Shown here in pieces: positions 43,100-54,110 of a stretch of 64,000 nucleotides of DNA (position 1 is its first letter; each line of letters opens with the position of its first letter). Source of the stretch: Ichthyophis bannanicus. Lineage: Eukaryota; Chordata; Amphibia; Gymnophiona; Ichthyophiidae. Location: positions 207,389,156-207,453,155 of the forward strand of contig CM066037.1 of the NCBI GenBank assembly GCA_033557465.1. The letters run 5' to 3'. The notes beneath the pieces are model-generated. The model was not told the origin of the DNA. It did not search any database and saw nothing but the letters and a program-made list of their open reading frames with translations. The position numbers were made by a program, and so were the translations under genes.

Positions 43100-44749
43100 T
43101 TAGGTATGGAACAGGTGTTTGAGAACAGCCTGACCAAACAAGGCATCCCGGCGGGAGTCCTTGTCCAAGCAGTAATGGGCTGTGAAGGTATGAACAGAGG
43201 CCCAAGTGGCTGCTCGACAGATGTCGTCAATAGACACAGAGTTCAGATGAGCCATTGAGGCTGCCATGGCTCTCACATTGTGAGCTGTGACATGGCCCTC
43301 CAGAGAAAGGTTCTTACTCTGATAGGTGAAAGAAATACACTGAGCAATCCAGTTAGATAGTGTTCTCTTGGAGACTGGAAGTCCCAAATGAGAAGGGTCA
43401 AAAGCAACAAAGAGTTGAGAGGACTTTCTATGTTGCTGTGTCCTTTGTAAGTAAAAAGCTAGAGCTCTTTTACAGTCCAGGGTATGAAGATTCCTCTCTG
43501 CATTTGATGCATGAGGTCCTGGAAAAAAGACAGGTAGGTAGACCTCTTGGTTGAGATGAAAAGGCGAGACCACCTTAGGCATAAAGTGTGGATGAGTCCT
43601 AAGGACTACCTTGTCATGATGGAACCTTGTATAAGGTGGATTAGCTACTAGTGCTTGCAATTCACTAATGTGGCATGCTGATGTGATTGCAATGAGAAAG
43701 ATAACCTTCCAAGAAAGGAATTTCAAGGAGGTGGTAGCTAAGGGTTCGAAAGGTGGCTTCATGAGCTGCCCAAGAACCAGGTTCAAGTCCCATGCCACCG
43801 GAGGATGAGAGGAAATAGGTTGCTATAAGAGGATGAGAGAAATAGCAAAGTCTAATGACATCAATGACCTTCCTATGTTTTTTGAACTTTTAGTGCTTCC
43901 CAATAGTGCTCTTTCAATTTTTCAATATTTTTTGTTTGCCATAAAAATAAACTAAAGGTTTGCTTATCTTGATTGAGGAGTGTGGCACGGTCTTAAAAAA
44001 TGCTTCCCCAACGCCGATCCTGAGTACCACTGTCATGAGCGTTGGAAAACCTTTCTAAGAAGAACTATGAGGAACCTTTGACATGGGCAGCATCATTTAA
44101 AAGCCTTATCATTTAAGTGTGATTTGAAGCTTTTAATTCCAGTTGAGGACGGTCTATATCTTGGATTACATCACCCCTGAAGAAACGCACAGTGAAACGT
44201 GACAGTGGTACTCAGGATCGGCATTGGGGAAGCATTTTTTAAGACAGTGTCACACTCCTCAATCAAGATAAGCAAACCTTTAGTTTATTTTTATGGCAAA
44301 CAAAAAATATTGAAAAATTGAAAGAGCACTATTGGGAAGCACTAAAAATTCAAAAAACATAGGAAGGTCATTGATGTCATTAGACTTTGCTATTTCCCTC
44401 AGGGAGATAAGCCAGTCGGTAGTCTGAGACCTGTCCTTAAATATAGATTTATTTTATTGAGCTGCTTCTCCAATAATAAGCAAAAATAGCATCAGCTACA
44501 ATTGGTTAAATTCAGAGTGTATTTCGAACATTGAATTAGGTGACTTTAACACTGTATATAGACCACGTTTTTTGAGATAAGAGGATGAGAGGAAATAGGT
44601 TGTCCATTTAGAGGTTTAAGAGAAGCTGCAATAGCACTCAAATGGACTCTTACTGAATTTGTCTTAAGGCCTGCATTAGACAAATGAAGGAGATACTCCA
44701 GTAATGATTCCAGAGGTATAGCAAGGGGGTTAAGACCCTTTTCTGAACA
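43100..44749 (-). pseudogene. DIRS tyrosine recombinase, split by an insertion (copy 2)
   Basis: The gene continues in frame from the RNase H: KWKRFAI, a TGA at 44750-44752, then CSEKGLNPLAIPLESLLEYL and VHLSAIAASLKPLNGQPIS. After the foldback insertion it resumes at about 43800 with WDLNLVLGQLMKPPFEPLAT and runs to the stop at 43100. The HxxR pair (AHNVRAMAAS), the following WASVHTF histidine and the AHY tyrosine are present. The first catalytic Arg is His here (TSACHISELQAL), whereas copy 1 keeps Arg. That change could arise by CpG decay. The enzyme would be inactive for three reasons: the stop, the insertion and the lost Arg. Confidence 0.85.
43823..44580. mobile_element. Foldback insertion in the DIRS recombinase gene, with 22-bp flanking duplication
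   Basis: The identical 22-base flanks GAGGATGAGAGGAAATAGGT(TG) at 43801-43822 and 44581-44602 look like a target duplication. Inside, two arms of about 196 bases (43840-44035 and 44200-44395) are near-perfect inverted copies separated by 164 bases. The spacer ends in a hammerhead-like CTGAAGA...GAAACG (44177-44199) with poor stems. The last 185 bases (44396-44580) are outside the arms. A foldback with a hammerhead-like motif and a long duplication suggests a retroelement of Penelope type, unproven. Confidence 0.6.
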
Positions 44750-47700
44750 TCAAATAGCAAACCTTTTCCACTTGAAAGCATAAGAACGTCTAGTGGAAGG
44801 TTTTCTGGAAGCACAAAGAACATCTTTCACTTGCTGAGAAAGATGAAGATGCAGGGACTGGGGATTGGGATGCCATAACATCCCGTTCTCCTGAGATAGG
44901 AGATCTGGAGCAGACCCTAACTCCAGGGAGGGAGCTTGAGAGAGATGTAGAAGCAGAGGGTACCACACTTGCTGTGGCCAATGTGGTGCTATGAGGATCA
45001 TGTGGCCTCTGTCTCTCTGAAGCTTGAAGAGGGTTTGGGGAATTAGGGGAATGGGTGGAAAGGCATACAGGAAGTCTTGACCCCAGTAAAGGAGGAAAGC
45101 ATCCTTGGCCTGAGACCCCTGAGCCGAAATTCTGGAACAGAACTGGGGAATTTTAGCATTCCACGGACTTGCAAAGAGGTCTATGTCTGGGGTTCCCCAA
45201 AGTTGAAATATCCTGATCACCTGGTCTGCATGCAGAGACCACTCGTGTAGAAGGAGAACTCGACTGAGTCTGTCCGCCCAAGAGTTTTGAATGCCTAGAA
45301 GATATACTGCCAGCAGATGAATCTGATGCTCTCTGGTGAAGGCCCATAGTCTCAAAGCTTCATTGCAAAGCGACAGAGAGCCCGTTCCCCCCTGCTTGTT
45401 CACATAGAACATGGCTACCTGATTGTCCGTGTGAATGAGGACTGTCTTGTAGCTGAGCAGGGAGTGGAACACTCGCAGAACCAGGAAAATTGCCCTGAGT
45501 TCCAAGAGATTGATATGTAGACAACTCTCTTGTGGAGACCAGGTGCCCTGGGTGGAGAAGTCTTGCAGATGAGCTCCCCAACCCTTTGGAAAAGCATCTG
45601 TTGTGAGAGTTGCATGGGGTAAGGGTTGTTGGAAGGTGCACCCCAGCAACAGATTTTGAGTGGACCTCCACCATTGGAGGGGCAAAATGAGGTGACTTGT
45701 GTTTGCTATTTTGTCTGACAGGCACCCTGATGCCTGGGTCCTTTGGGTGGATAAAGTCCACTGAGCTGCCCTCATGTGGAGGCAAGCATATGGTACCACA
45801 TGCACGGTGGATGCCATGTGGCCCAGCAATTTCAACATTTCTCGAGCAGTTAGGTGAGGCTTTAGCGCTGCTTGAGAAGCTAACTGCACTAAGCGAAGGC
45901 AACGGGCCTGGGGGAGATAGGCCCTTGCTCTTGTGGTATCCAGCAGAGCTCCTATGAACTCTAAAGATTGAGTGGGAGTCAGACTGGATTTTGGGATGTT
46001 TATTACCAGCCCTAAATACTGAAGGATATGCATTGTGCAGGATAGAGAAGTCTTGGCCTCTGACTGTGTTGGAGCTCGAATGAGCCAGTCGTCCAAGTAA
46101 GGGAAGACGAATATTCCCAGAGTACGGAGAAATGCTGCTACCACAGCCATGCATTTCATGAACACCCTTGGAGCAGAGGCCAGACCAAAAGGAAGCACCC
46201 TGTATTGGTAGTGCTTTCCTTGAAAAAGGAACCGAAGGAACTTTCTGTGGGGTGGATGGATGAGTACATGGGTGTACGCATCCTTGAAATCTAGAGAACA
46301 AAGCCAATCCTGACTCTGAAGGTATGGAAGCAGAGCACCGAGAGAAATCATCTTGAATGTCTCCTTGACAAGGAATTTGTTCAATTCTCTGAGATCTAAT
46401 ATAGGTCTGTATCCCCCTATTTTCTTTGGGATAAGAAAATAAGGGGAATAGAACCCTGTGCCCTGTTGATGAAGAGGCACTTCTTCTATCGCCCCTTGGG
46501 CAAGAAGAATAGCAACCTCCTGACCTAAGAGGTTGATGAGAGATGTCGGAGAATTGAACTGCTTCACTATTGTGTGAGGGGGCATGCTTGAAAAATGAAG
46601 TTTGTACCCCTCCTTTATGATGTAGAGTGTCCAATGCTCTGCTGTTATTTGCCCCCATCTGGGGGCAAAATGACATAAACTTCCTGGAATGGTGGATGGT
46701 TCTGGTCCTTCCAGAACCAGAAAGGCTAAGTTCTCTAGTTGAAAGTCAAAGGCCCTGAGGAGGCTGAGGCTGCTGAGCCGGTGGAGGCCTAGCAGCCTTT
46801 GCTTTCTTCTGTTTGGGTGGTTGCTGACGTTTAGTTGAAAACTGACCTGCAGAAGAAGCCTGCTGAGTATAAGCAGGATAAAATCTTTTCTTTCTAGAAA
46901 AAGGTGTTTTCTTGAACAACTTCTTTCTAAAAGGATCAGCAGTGGACTTGAATAGTCTATCCAAGGTGGAATTTTCAGCATCCATTTCATTGGCTTTTTC
47001 CTGCCAATCTTTCCCAAACAGGTTCTCACCAGTACAAGGGATATTTCCCATTTATTTTGTACCCAGAGCTCTAAATCAGCAATTCTATGTGCACCTATGG
47101 CAATAGCCGAGGTTCTGCTTATACATTCAAAGCAGTCAAAGGCTGCACGGTTGGAGAATTTAGAGACATCTTGGGCATGTTTGACCCAAGTGAGAAAATC
47201 CTGTCTTTTCTCCTCAGAAATGAAAGGACTTAAAGTCTGTAAATTATCTGTGACCTCCTTTAGGAACATTCTCATGTAGAGACTATAGGAACTGATTCTT
47301 TTAGCAAGCATGGAAGCTTGAAAGACTCTACGTCCAAAAACATCCAGGGTTCTGCATTCACGTCCTGGAGGACTAGAGGCATGTCTTTTTGCACTTCTAA
47401 TCCTTCTCATAGCCGACTCCACCATAATAGAGTGGTGAGGAAGCTGAGTTTTATGGAACCCAGGACAAGGAGGGACACGATACATAGTATCTAACCTACG
47501 AGAATGAGGAGAGGTGGTAAGAGGTGTTTCCCACATCCTCAACATGAGATCATATAGAATCTCATGAATGGGTAAGGTAGCTGCCTCCTTAGGAGTTTTG
47601 GGATATTGTAAAATTTCCAACTCCTTGGCCCTTGGCTCTGTTTCAGGGGCCACAGTGATGGACAGGCCCCAAGCCACCTCCCTGATAAAGTCTTGGAAAG

Positions 47701-48739
47701 ACATGTCCTCTTGAGGAGACATCCTGCGTTTAGGGGAGGAGGACTCCTCTGGAAGAAGTATCTCTGCATCGACAGAACTTTCAGAATCCTCAGAATCTTC
47801 TGAGGACTCGAAGTATCGTCTGTCCGGATGCTCCTGCAGAGCCCGATACCCGTACCGATCAAGGTCGGTACCAGGAACAACTGGTACTGGGGAATCGGTA
47901 CTGGAGGGCATCGTAGGACAGAGTACCGGCATCGCAGACACCGATGCTGATGTCGATGCTACCGGTACCGGTGCCGATACCGATGTCGGTGCTAGTGCTG
48001 GTACCGGTGGAGTTGTCTGTCGCAGTACCAAGGGCGTCGATGCGGCAAGGAAAGCCGCCAGACTGCGTTCCATGCTCAGAATTCTCTGGTCCATGGACGC
48101 CGCCAATGCCTGGAAGTCGGTACCGGTGGAAGCCACCGGTACCCCAGAGCATGGCACCAGGAGATCTGTCGAGGCCGAGCCATCTAGAACATCCTGGAAC
48201 CCCGATAATGCTTTAGAAGCCGAAGCCTCCCGCCGGGGTAATTTTGCCGGTGCAGAATCCTCGAGGGCAACGCCAGAGGCATCTCGATGCTTAGAAGGAG
48301 ATCTACCCTTCGAGGACTGGCTGGATTTAATTTTAGTTACCTGAGATCCACGGGAGGAAGAAGAAGCCCTGGAAGACGTCGATGCCACCGAAGCTGCATC
48401 AGAGGGAAACAGGGTACTGAGCTTTGCCGCTCGGTTCTGCCGACCTCTTTTAGACATCATGGCACAGGATACACAATCCGTGATGGAGTGGTCAGGACCC
48501 AAACATTTTAAACACCATTCATGGGTGTCGGTGACGGAAATGGTACCGCCACACTTGGTGCACTTTTTAAAACCTGAGGCAGGTTTTTCCATGTTAAGGA
48601 AGTTTTTGGGCCTAAGGCCCAAAAAGGCGGGTGCACCTGAGGAAAATAGAAAAAGAATATATATATATATATTTTTTAGAAATAGGAAAAGAAAGACCGG
48701 CGGTACCGGTAGAGCGTCGAAGAAGGCAGACGCGACCAC
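44750..48739 (-). pseudogene. DIRS gag and reverse transcriptase-RNase H read as one 1329-codon frame (copy 2)
   Basis: The first part is gag-like: KCTKCGGTISVTDTHEWCLK then CLGPDHSITDCVSC (zinc-knuckle-like, residues about 57-90), a Ser-rich run and MVESAMRRIRSAKRHASS. From about residue 690 it is reverse transcriptase: GFYSPYFLIPKKIGGYRPIL, LDFKDAYTHVLIHPPHRKFL and the catalytic FPYLDDWLIRA (about residue 883). RNase H follows with LTTDAFPKGWGAHL, INLLELRAIFL, LIHTDNQVAMFYV and NSWADRLSR. The gag C-terminus ending QQPQPPQGL lies in another frame (46746-47051), so the single long frame comes from a shift near 47060 that drops gag into the overlapping pol frame. The Met at 48739 lies just before the gag and inside a low-quality AT-rich leader; a downstream Met (about 48592, MEKPASGFKKCTKCGG) is a more natural start. 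Confidence 0.85.
46746..47060 (-). pseudogene. DIRS gag C-terminal part in its own frame (copy 2)
   Basis: Reads GNIPCTGENLFGKDWQEKAN, EMDAENSTLDRLFKSTADPF and a basic, Gln/Pro-rich end with stop at 46746. Copy 1 has the same end (13113). It overlaps the start of the pol frame in a different phase, the usual gag-pol overlap of this class. Confidence 0.75.
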
Positions 48740-48807
48740 AAAAAGAAATAAAGAAATTCTTCTGCGGTGACAGGAACATGACCTGCTGGCTCCGCGGAAA
48801 AAGAAGA

Positions 48808-48973
48808 ACTGGAGAGAGGCAGTTGGGAAAGGTGGGAAGGCAGCACGCAGGCGCTGTGGGATGCTCCCAAAAGCGTTCTAATTGGACGCTGGGGAGCGTT
48901 CCCGCGCAGGCTCCGTCGGTACCGACGATACCCATATGTGAGGACTAGATTCCTGCTTGTTCCTGGAGATACA
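48808..48973 (-). repeat. DIRS copy 2 inverted terminal repeat, right (5' end)
   Basis: AACTGGAGAGAGGCAGTTGG through CGCAGGCGCTGTGGGATGCT to CTAGATTCCTGCTTGTTCCT and GGAGATAC. Inverted match of 42633-42797. Confidence 0.85.
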
Positions 48974-49363
48974 TTTTAACCCAAGTGATTTAAAAATATC
49001 TGCTAAGTTGAACTGACCTCTCTAAACATATACTGCTATTCTATATATTTGTGGTGGCACACGCTACACTGGGGCATCATACAGCAACCCCCATATAGAT
49101 ACAATGAATCACGGTCCTGAACTGTCCAAATTTAAGTGAGAGTTGAAGCAACAGAAGATGCAGTGACTTTGACCAAGGTCACAGCAAGTGTTAATGCTAA
49201 AAGCAGGTCTTGATTTTAGGTTTCCTAATTCTCAACCTGTTCTTTAGTTGTTCTCTTTCTCCTTTCTTGTACATCCTTAGATGAAGACAGAGCCGGCCTG
49301 TCCATTGTGTGTGAATGTTGTTCGCACAGGGCCCCGCGTGAACTTCATTTGCACAGAATGGAC
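48974..49363. other. Intergenic; possible SINE remnant
   Basis: GTGACTTTGACCAAGGTCAC at about 49162, with GATTTTAGGTTTCCTAATTC, resembles an eroded antisense SINE core. No gene. Confidence 0.35.
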
Positions 49364-49634
49364 GGCTTCAGAGGTGACCCGGGTAAGCCCGCGAGAGGCC
49401 CCAGTCAACCTCTGCACAGCTGCCAGCATGAAGAGCAGTGTTTTCCCTCACACTGGTGGATGTGTTACTGTGAAGAGTGTGAGTGCTGGGAAATGCTCTT
49501 TAACCTTTCCCGGCATTCAGCGCACTTCACAGTAACACAGCTGCCAGCGTGAGGGGAAACACTGCTCTTCACGCTGGCGGCTGTGCAGAGGGAGCGGGGC
49601 CTTGCACGGGCGTCTCCGGCTCACCTCTGAAGCC
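49364..49634. repeat. Large imperfect hairpin
   Basis: GGCTTCAGAGGTGAC at 49364 pairs with CACCTCTGAAGCC ending at 49634. CAGCTGCCAGCATGAAGAGC and CACTGCTCTTCACGCTGGCG are further matching parts. Arms are about 110 bases with a loop of about 45 bases. It joins the minisatellite directly on its right. Confidence 0.7.
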
Positions 49635-49649
49635 CATTAGACAGCCGCG

Positions 49650-50470
49650 GGGCTGTTGGGGTGGGGGGTCTAAGATAGGACAGGAAATGGCTGATGGTGG
49701 GGGGCTTGGACTGGAATTGGGCCGATGGGGGGCTAGGATTGAAAATGGGCTGATGGAGGACTGGGCTAGGACTGGAAATGAGCTATGGGGGAGGGGGGGT
49801 TAGGACTGGAAATGTGCTGATGGAGGGTCTAGGACTGGGAATGGGCTGATGGGGAGCTAGGATTGGAAATGGGCAGATGGGGGGAGCTTGGACTGGAAAT
49901 GGGGGTCTAGAATAGGACTGGAAATGGGCTGACGGGGGACTAGGATTGGAAATGGGCTGATGGGGGAACTTGGACTGGAAATGGGCTGATGGGGGTGCTG
50001 GAACAGGACTGGAAATGGCTGATGGGGGGCTAGGATTGGAAATGGGCTGATGGGGGGGGGCTTGGACTGGAAATGGGCTGATGGGGGCTGGAATAGGACA
50101 TAATGACTGATGGGGGCTAAGATTGGAAATGGACTGATGGGGGCTGGGATAGGAATGGAAATGGCTGATGGGGACTAAGATTGGAAATGGGCTGATGGGG
50201 GAACTTGGACTGGAGATGGGCTAATGGGGACTGGAATAGGACTGGAAATGGCTGATGGGGGGCTAGAATTGGAAATGGGCTGATGGGAGCTTGGACTGGA
50301 AATGGGCTGATGGGAGAATGGAATAGGACTGGAAATGGCTGATGGGGGGCTAGGACTGGAAATGGGTTGATGCGGGGGGGATAGGAGAATGGGACTAGAA
50401 GGGAGCAGATGCTGGATGGGGCTGGAACTAGAAGGGAGCTGATGTTGGGGAAGGACTGGAAGGGGATGGG
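49650..50470 (+). repeat. G-rich minisatellite
   Basis: Units of about 28-33 bases built on GGACTGGAAATGGGCTGATG followed by 3-9 G and CTAGG or CTTGG. The C-rich complement occurs at 54890-56460. Several G runs per unit could form G-quadruplexes on the plus strand. Confidence 0.85.
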
Positions 50471-51030
50471 GCTGAGGGAGTGAGGATGGAGAAGGGAAAA
50501 GATATTTTGTGTGGGAGAGAAGAAAAATCTACGATTGGCCGGGTATTGGGAGAGTAAGTGGGGATTGAGGATGGAAGGGTGAAATTTGAGTGGATGAAAA
50601 AAGAAATAAAGAAAGAAATGGAGGAAAGAGCAAAAGGGGAAGATCAGTATGTTAAAAGAGATGTAGAGAGAGAATGGGAAATAACTAGAAGAGAGAGTTA
50701 GCCAAAGACATGAAGAAACTAGAAGAAAGTGACTGGAGCAATTTCAACTGAAAAATAAAATGCCCAGACAAAAAAGGTAGAAAAATACTTTTTTATTTTG
50801 AATTTATTTTATTTTGAATTTATGTCAGCTCTGGGAAATGTGCATTGCTAATGTCTGCGTTTTTGTTTAGTACAAGAGGAAATTAATTTATAGTTTTATT
50901 TCTCCAGTATTATTGTACGTTCCAACTTTGGCCTTTGGGGTTCCCAGTTTAATTATTGTCTTTCTATTTCTAAATTGTGATCCCTTGTTCTTAGTTTGGT
51001 GATGGTCTATGTTCTGAATGTGTAACCAAA

Positions 51031-51330
51031 CTAAGGTATTTTGTTTATGTAGTTTCTATTTGACAGTGCCATTTGTTCTCTTTCCTCAGTAGAAGTTGTA
51101 TTGGTATTCTCTGAGATGTACTGGTTTAATATTTGCAGTATTGCCTTTTTGATAGGTAGGGTTTGGGGCTCTGTGAGTCCTGGTAGTGCCATAAGATACG
51201 GCAGGTTTGCTATGGGTTCTAAATCGGTAGTGTTTGTAGTACTTCCTAATGTGCCTGGCGGTTGGCACTGAAATATAGTAATATAGAAATCTGGTAGTCT
51301 TTCTTTATCCAGACACTCATTAAGAGGCAT
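51031..51330 (-). other. Conserved short frame in the left inverted arm
   Basis: A 99-codon frame reads MPLNECLDKERLPDFYIT, CQPPGTLGSTTNTTDLEPIA, IKKAILQILNQYISENT. The inverted copy (54251-54487) keeps the same frame for 78 codons with many substitutions. It could be a relic of an element protein, but I recognise no family. It may also be chance conservation between two repeat copies. Confidence 0.3.
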
Positions 51331-51424
51331 GTTTACTAAACGTTAGTGCACGTTAACATTATGCAAATATGTATGCAAATGAGGCCCCACAATGAGTCTT
51401 CACACATGGCTCCACACCCCCCTT

Positions 51425-52580
51425 AAGAACATAAGATATTCCATACTGGGTCAGACCAAAGTCCATCAAGTCCAGTATCCGGTTTCCAACAGTGACCGAT
51501 CTAGGTCACAAGTACCTAGCAGTTTCCCTAAAAGACATAGGTTCCACAATGCCTGTATTGAGGCAAGCAGTGGATATCCTGGGTCCCCTTTAATAATTTG
51601 TTATGAACCTTTCCTCCAGGAACTTGTCCAAACTTTTTTTAAACCCGGCTACACTAACAGCTTTTACTACATCCTCCGGTAATGAATTTCAGAGTTTGAT
51701 TACACGTTGAGTGAAAAAATATTTTCTCTTATTAGTCTTAAATAGGTTACCCTGTAGCTTCATTAAACGTCCACAAATCTTTCTATATTTTGATGGTGTA
51801 AACAATCGGTCTACTCCATTCATTAATTTATTGCCTCTATCATATCTCCCCTCAGCCGTTTCTTTTCCAGGTTGAAGAGTCCTAACCTTTTTAGCCTCTC
51901 TTCATAGAGGTATCCTTCCATCCCTTTACCATTTTGGTGGCTCTTCTTTGTACCTTTTCTAATAACGCTATATCCTTTTTAAGATACGGTGACCAGAATT
52001 GCACACAATATTCAAGGTGCGGTCGCACCATGGAATGATATAGAGGCATTGTAATATCCTTTGTTTTATTCTCCATTCCTTTCCTTATGATACCTAGCAT
52101 TCTATTTGCTCTCTTGGCTGCCTCTGCACACTGGGTGAAGGGTTTCAACATGTTATCCACGGTGACGCCTAAATCTTTTTCCTGGTTGATGGTTCCTAAT
52201 GTGGAACCTTGCATCGTGTAACCATAATTTGGGTTGTTCTTTCCTAAGTGAATTAACTTTGCACTTGTCCACATTAAATTTCATCTGTCATTTGGATGCC
52301 CAGTCTTCCAATTTATCAAGGTCCTCTTGAAATTTTTCACAATCCTCATGGGTTTTAACAACTTTGAATAATTTTGTGTCATCTGCAAATTTGATTACCT
52401 CACTCATTATTCCCATTTCCAGGTCATTTATGAATACATATATGTTAAAAAGCAGCAGACCCAGCACAGATCTCTGGGGTACTCTACTATTCACCTTTCT
52501 TCACTAGGAAAATTGGTCATTTAGCCCTACTCTCTGCTTTCTATCTTTTAACCAGTTCCTGCAGGACACTGCCTCCTATC
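51425..52580 (-). mobile_element. CR1 LINE fragment, 3' half
   Basis: The plus strand starts with AAGAACATAAGATATTCCAT and ACTGGGTCAGACCAAAGTCC, the antisense of the CR1 3' end. It continues through the antisense of [36 protein letters not shown] and SGVPQGSVLG to about RNWLKDRKQRVG at 52555. Frames are broken. It separates the two inverted hAT copies. Confidence 0.9.
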
Positions 52581-52639
52581 CCATGGGCTGCCCCTGGATG
52601 AAGACAAAAACGTTTTGTGGTTTGGTACATGTCAGCAGC

Positions 52640-53160
52640 TGCTAATAGTTTTATTTATTTATTTAACATCTCTTCTATACCGCGCTATTCATTATCAGTG
52701 CAGTGTACATTTAACTGAACCTTATATAATGCAGGCGGGGCTGCATTATATTTACAATAAACAGGAACTATAGCTTGGACATAACTGGGGTAACTTTCTA
52801 CAAATTATTTACACTAATAACTGTACTATACACACTGAGATTTACACGGAGTTGCACCGATGGGGCTAGCTGCCCTCTAGTGTGCTGTTGGGGGAGTCTT
52901 GGTGATTGGTGAGACTGTTTGCGAGCTGACCTTTGAGGTTGACCTCTGAGTAGTGCCATATGAATAGGTGTTGCTTCAGTGCCTTCCTGAACTGAGCCAG
53001 GTCGGTGATTGCTCGAATGGCTATAGGGAGGGCATTCCAACATCTGGGTGCATAGAACATGAACGCCTTATTAGATGTCGCCTGGGTGCATTTCATTGTT
53101 TCCTTTGGGATTGTCAGTGTATTGACAGCTGTGGATCTTCTGGATCTGTTCGGGGGTGTG
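52640..53160 (-). mobile_element. L2-type LINE 3' end
   Basis: The tail TTTATTTATTTATTTAACAT and TATACCGCGCTATTCATTAT precedes antisense coding sequence that reads KAFMFYAPRCWNALPIAIRA, DLAQFRKALKQHLF on the minus strand (52920-53090), the common C-terminus of L2-like proteins. Confidence 0.7.
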
Positions 53161-54110
53161 GGGTGGATTAAACCTTACTGCTTTTCTGAAGGGATAGAAG
53201 ATCAAGGATGAGAGAGAGAAAGTACCAGGGACTGAGAGAGAACCATGGAATGGGGATGTGGAGGAAAGAGAGAGAGAAGGAGGAAGGAACCTGTGATGGG
53301 GAGATGACTGGGAAAGAGAGATGGGAGAGGGGATGAGGGATGATGGGAAATGGAGAGGGAGAGAGGACCTGGATTGTGGAAGTCCTGGAGAACAAATCCA
53401 GAGAGATCTTTTACGAGGAAGAATAAGGTGAAGAATGGGGGAGAGGAAAAACACAGAAAGACAAGCACGCGGGAACAGGAAGAGGAGCCAAGGAGAAAGA
53501 GAAGAAAGGAGGGAGCAGAAAGAAGAGAAGGCATTATAACATCTACTCCAAAGGAAAGAGGCAAGGAAGAAAGAGATGACTGAAACATAAAATAAAGGAA
53601 GGAGAACACTAGAAAAAAAAAACAAAAAAAGGGAGAAAAAGCAATAGGGACAAGACTAGAGAAAAAGAAGACAGTCACTGAGCCAGAAAATCAAGCCAGA
53701 GAAACCAAAGGTTGGAAAACATTCTATCTTTTAGAAAATAATATTAATTAACCAATAAAAAGAAATTTGAGACCCAATCCAAAAGTATTATGGCCTATGT
53801 ATATGTCAAAAACCAAGCAGATATACAAATAAATGCTAAATAAATAATAGTAAAAACATCAAATATAACTAATCAAGCAGTACAAACTGGCTAGAAATTA
53901 AAAACAATTATTTATTAATTTTAAAAACAGTAATGTGCCACAGACACTCAAAACAGATAATGTGAGCCAGAAATAACTTCAAAATTGTAAAAGTCTGACA
54001 AGCGGATCACATGCCCAACATGTTTCCGTGCAAAGACGCGCCCCAGGAGACTTATTTTTAAACATAGTTGATGTAATTGTAGGACAGCCAAAGACTATCA
54101 ACCAGGCAAG
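53161..54110. other. Purine-rich region then AT-rich sequence; no gene
   Basis: 53200-53700 is dominated by GAGAGA/GGAAG words, so the long Pro/Ser/Leu/Phe frames on the opposite strand are low complexity. 53700-54110 is AT-rich with no recognised repeat. Confidence 0.45.

Larger units (their letters stand above)
42608..48973 (-). mobile_element. DIRS-type retrotransposon, copy 2, structurally complete
   Basis: DIRS elements integrate with a tyrosine recombinase rather than an integrase and have inverted terminal repeats. Here the repeats are 42633-42797 and 48808-48973. An internal complementary region at 42886-42985 joins the complement of the extreme left end (42609-42664) directly to the complement of the extreme right end. 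That is the arrangement expected for copying through a circular intermediate. Minus-strand gene order is gag, reverse transcriptase-RNase H, tyrosine recombinase. A 758-bp foldback sequence is inserted at 43823-44580, a stop interrupts the recombinase, and gag shows a frame change, so this copy is not autonomous now. No target duplication is expected for this class and none is seen. Confidence 0.9.
49640..51387 (-). mobile_element. Inverted partial copy of the minisatellite-bearing hAT element
   Basis: Read on the minus strand, 51387-50470 matches 54205-54890 of the hAT element: AATATTTGCATAATG-like words, a Harbinger-like TTTACTAAA end, then NECLDKERLPDFYIT, FQCQPPGTLGSTTN, and the later AGTCACTTTCTTCTAGTTTC. 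The minisatellite then follows in complementary form (49650-50470). This copy lacks the hAT ends: the outer one is missing next to the CR1 at 51425, and the other ends at the hairpin. Confidence 0.75.

Noticed and set aside
45360..46676. 438-codon minus-strand frame at the DIRS pol region
   Set aside because: It is an out-of-phase shadow of the reverse transcriptase-RNase H frame.
52590..52630. Another hammerhead near CTGGATGAAGACAAAAACG
   Set aside because: The core has an extra base and no stem II; resemblance is too weak.
53071..53678. 184- and 158-codon minus-strand frames
   Set aside because: They lie opposite a purine-rich GAGAG stretch and encode low-complexity Ser/Leu/Phe/Pro only.
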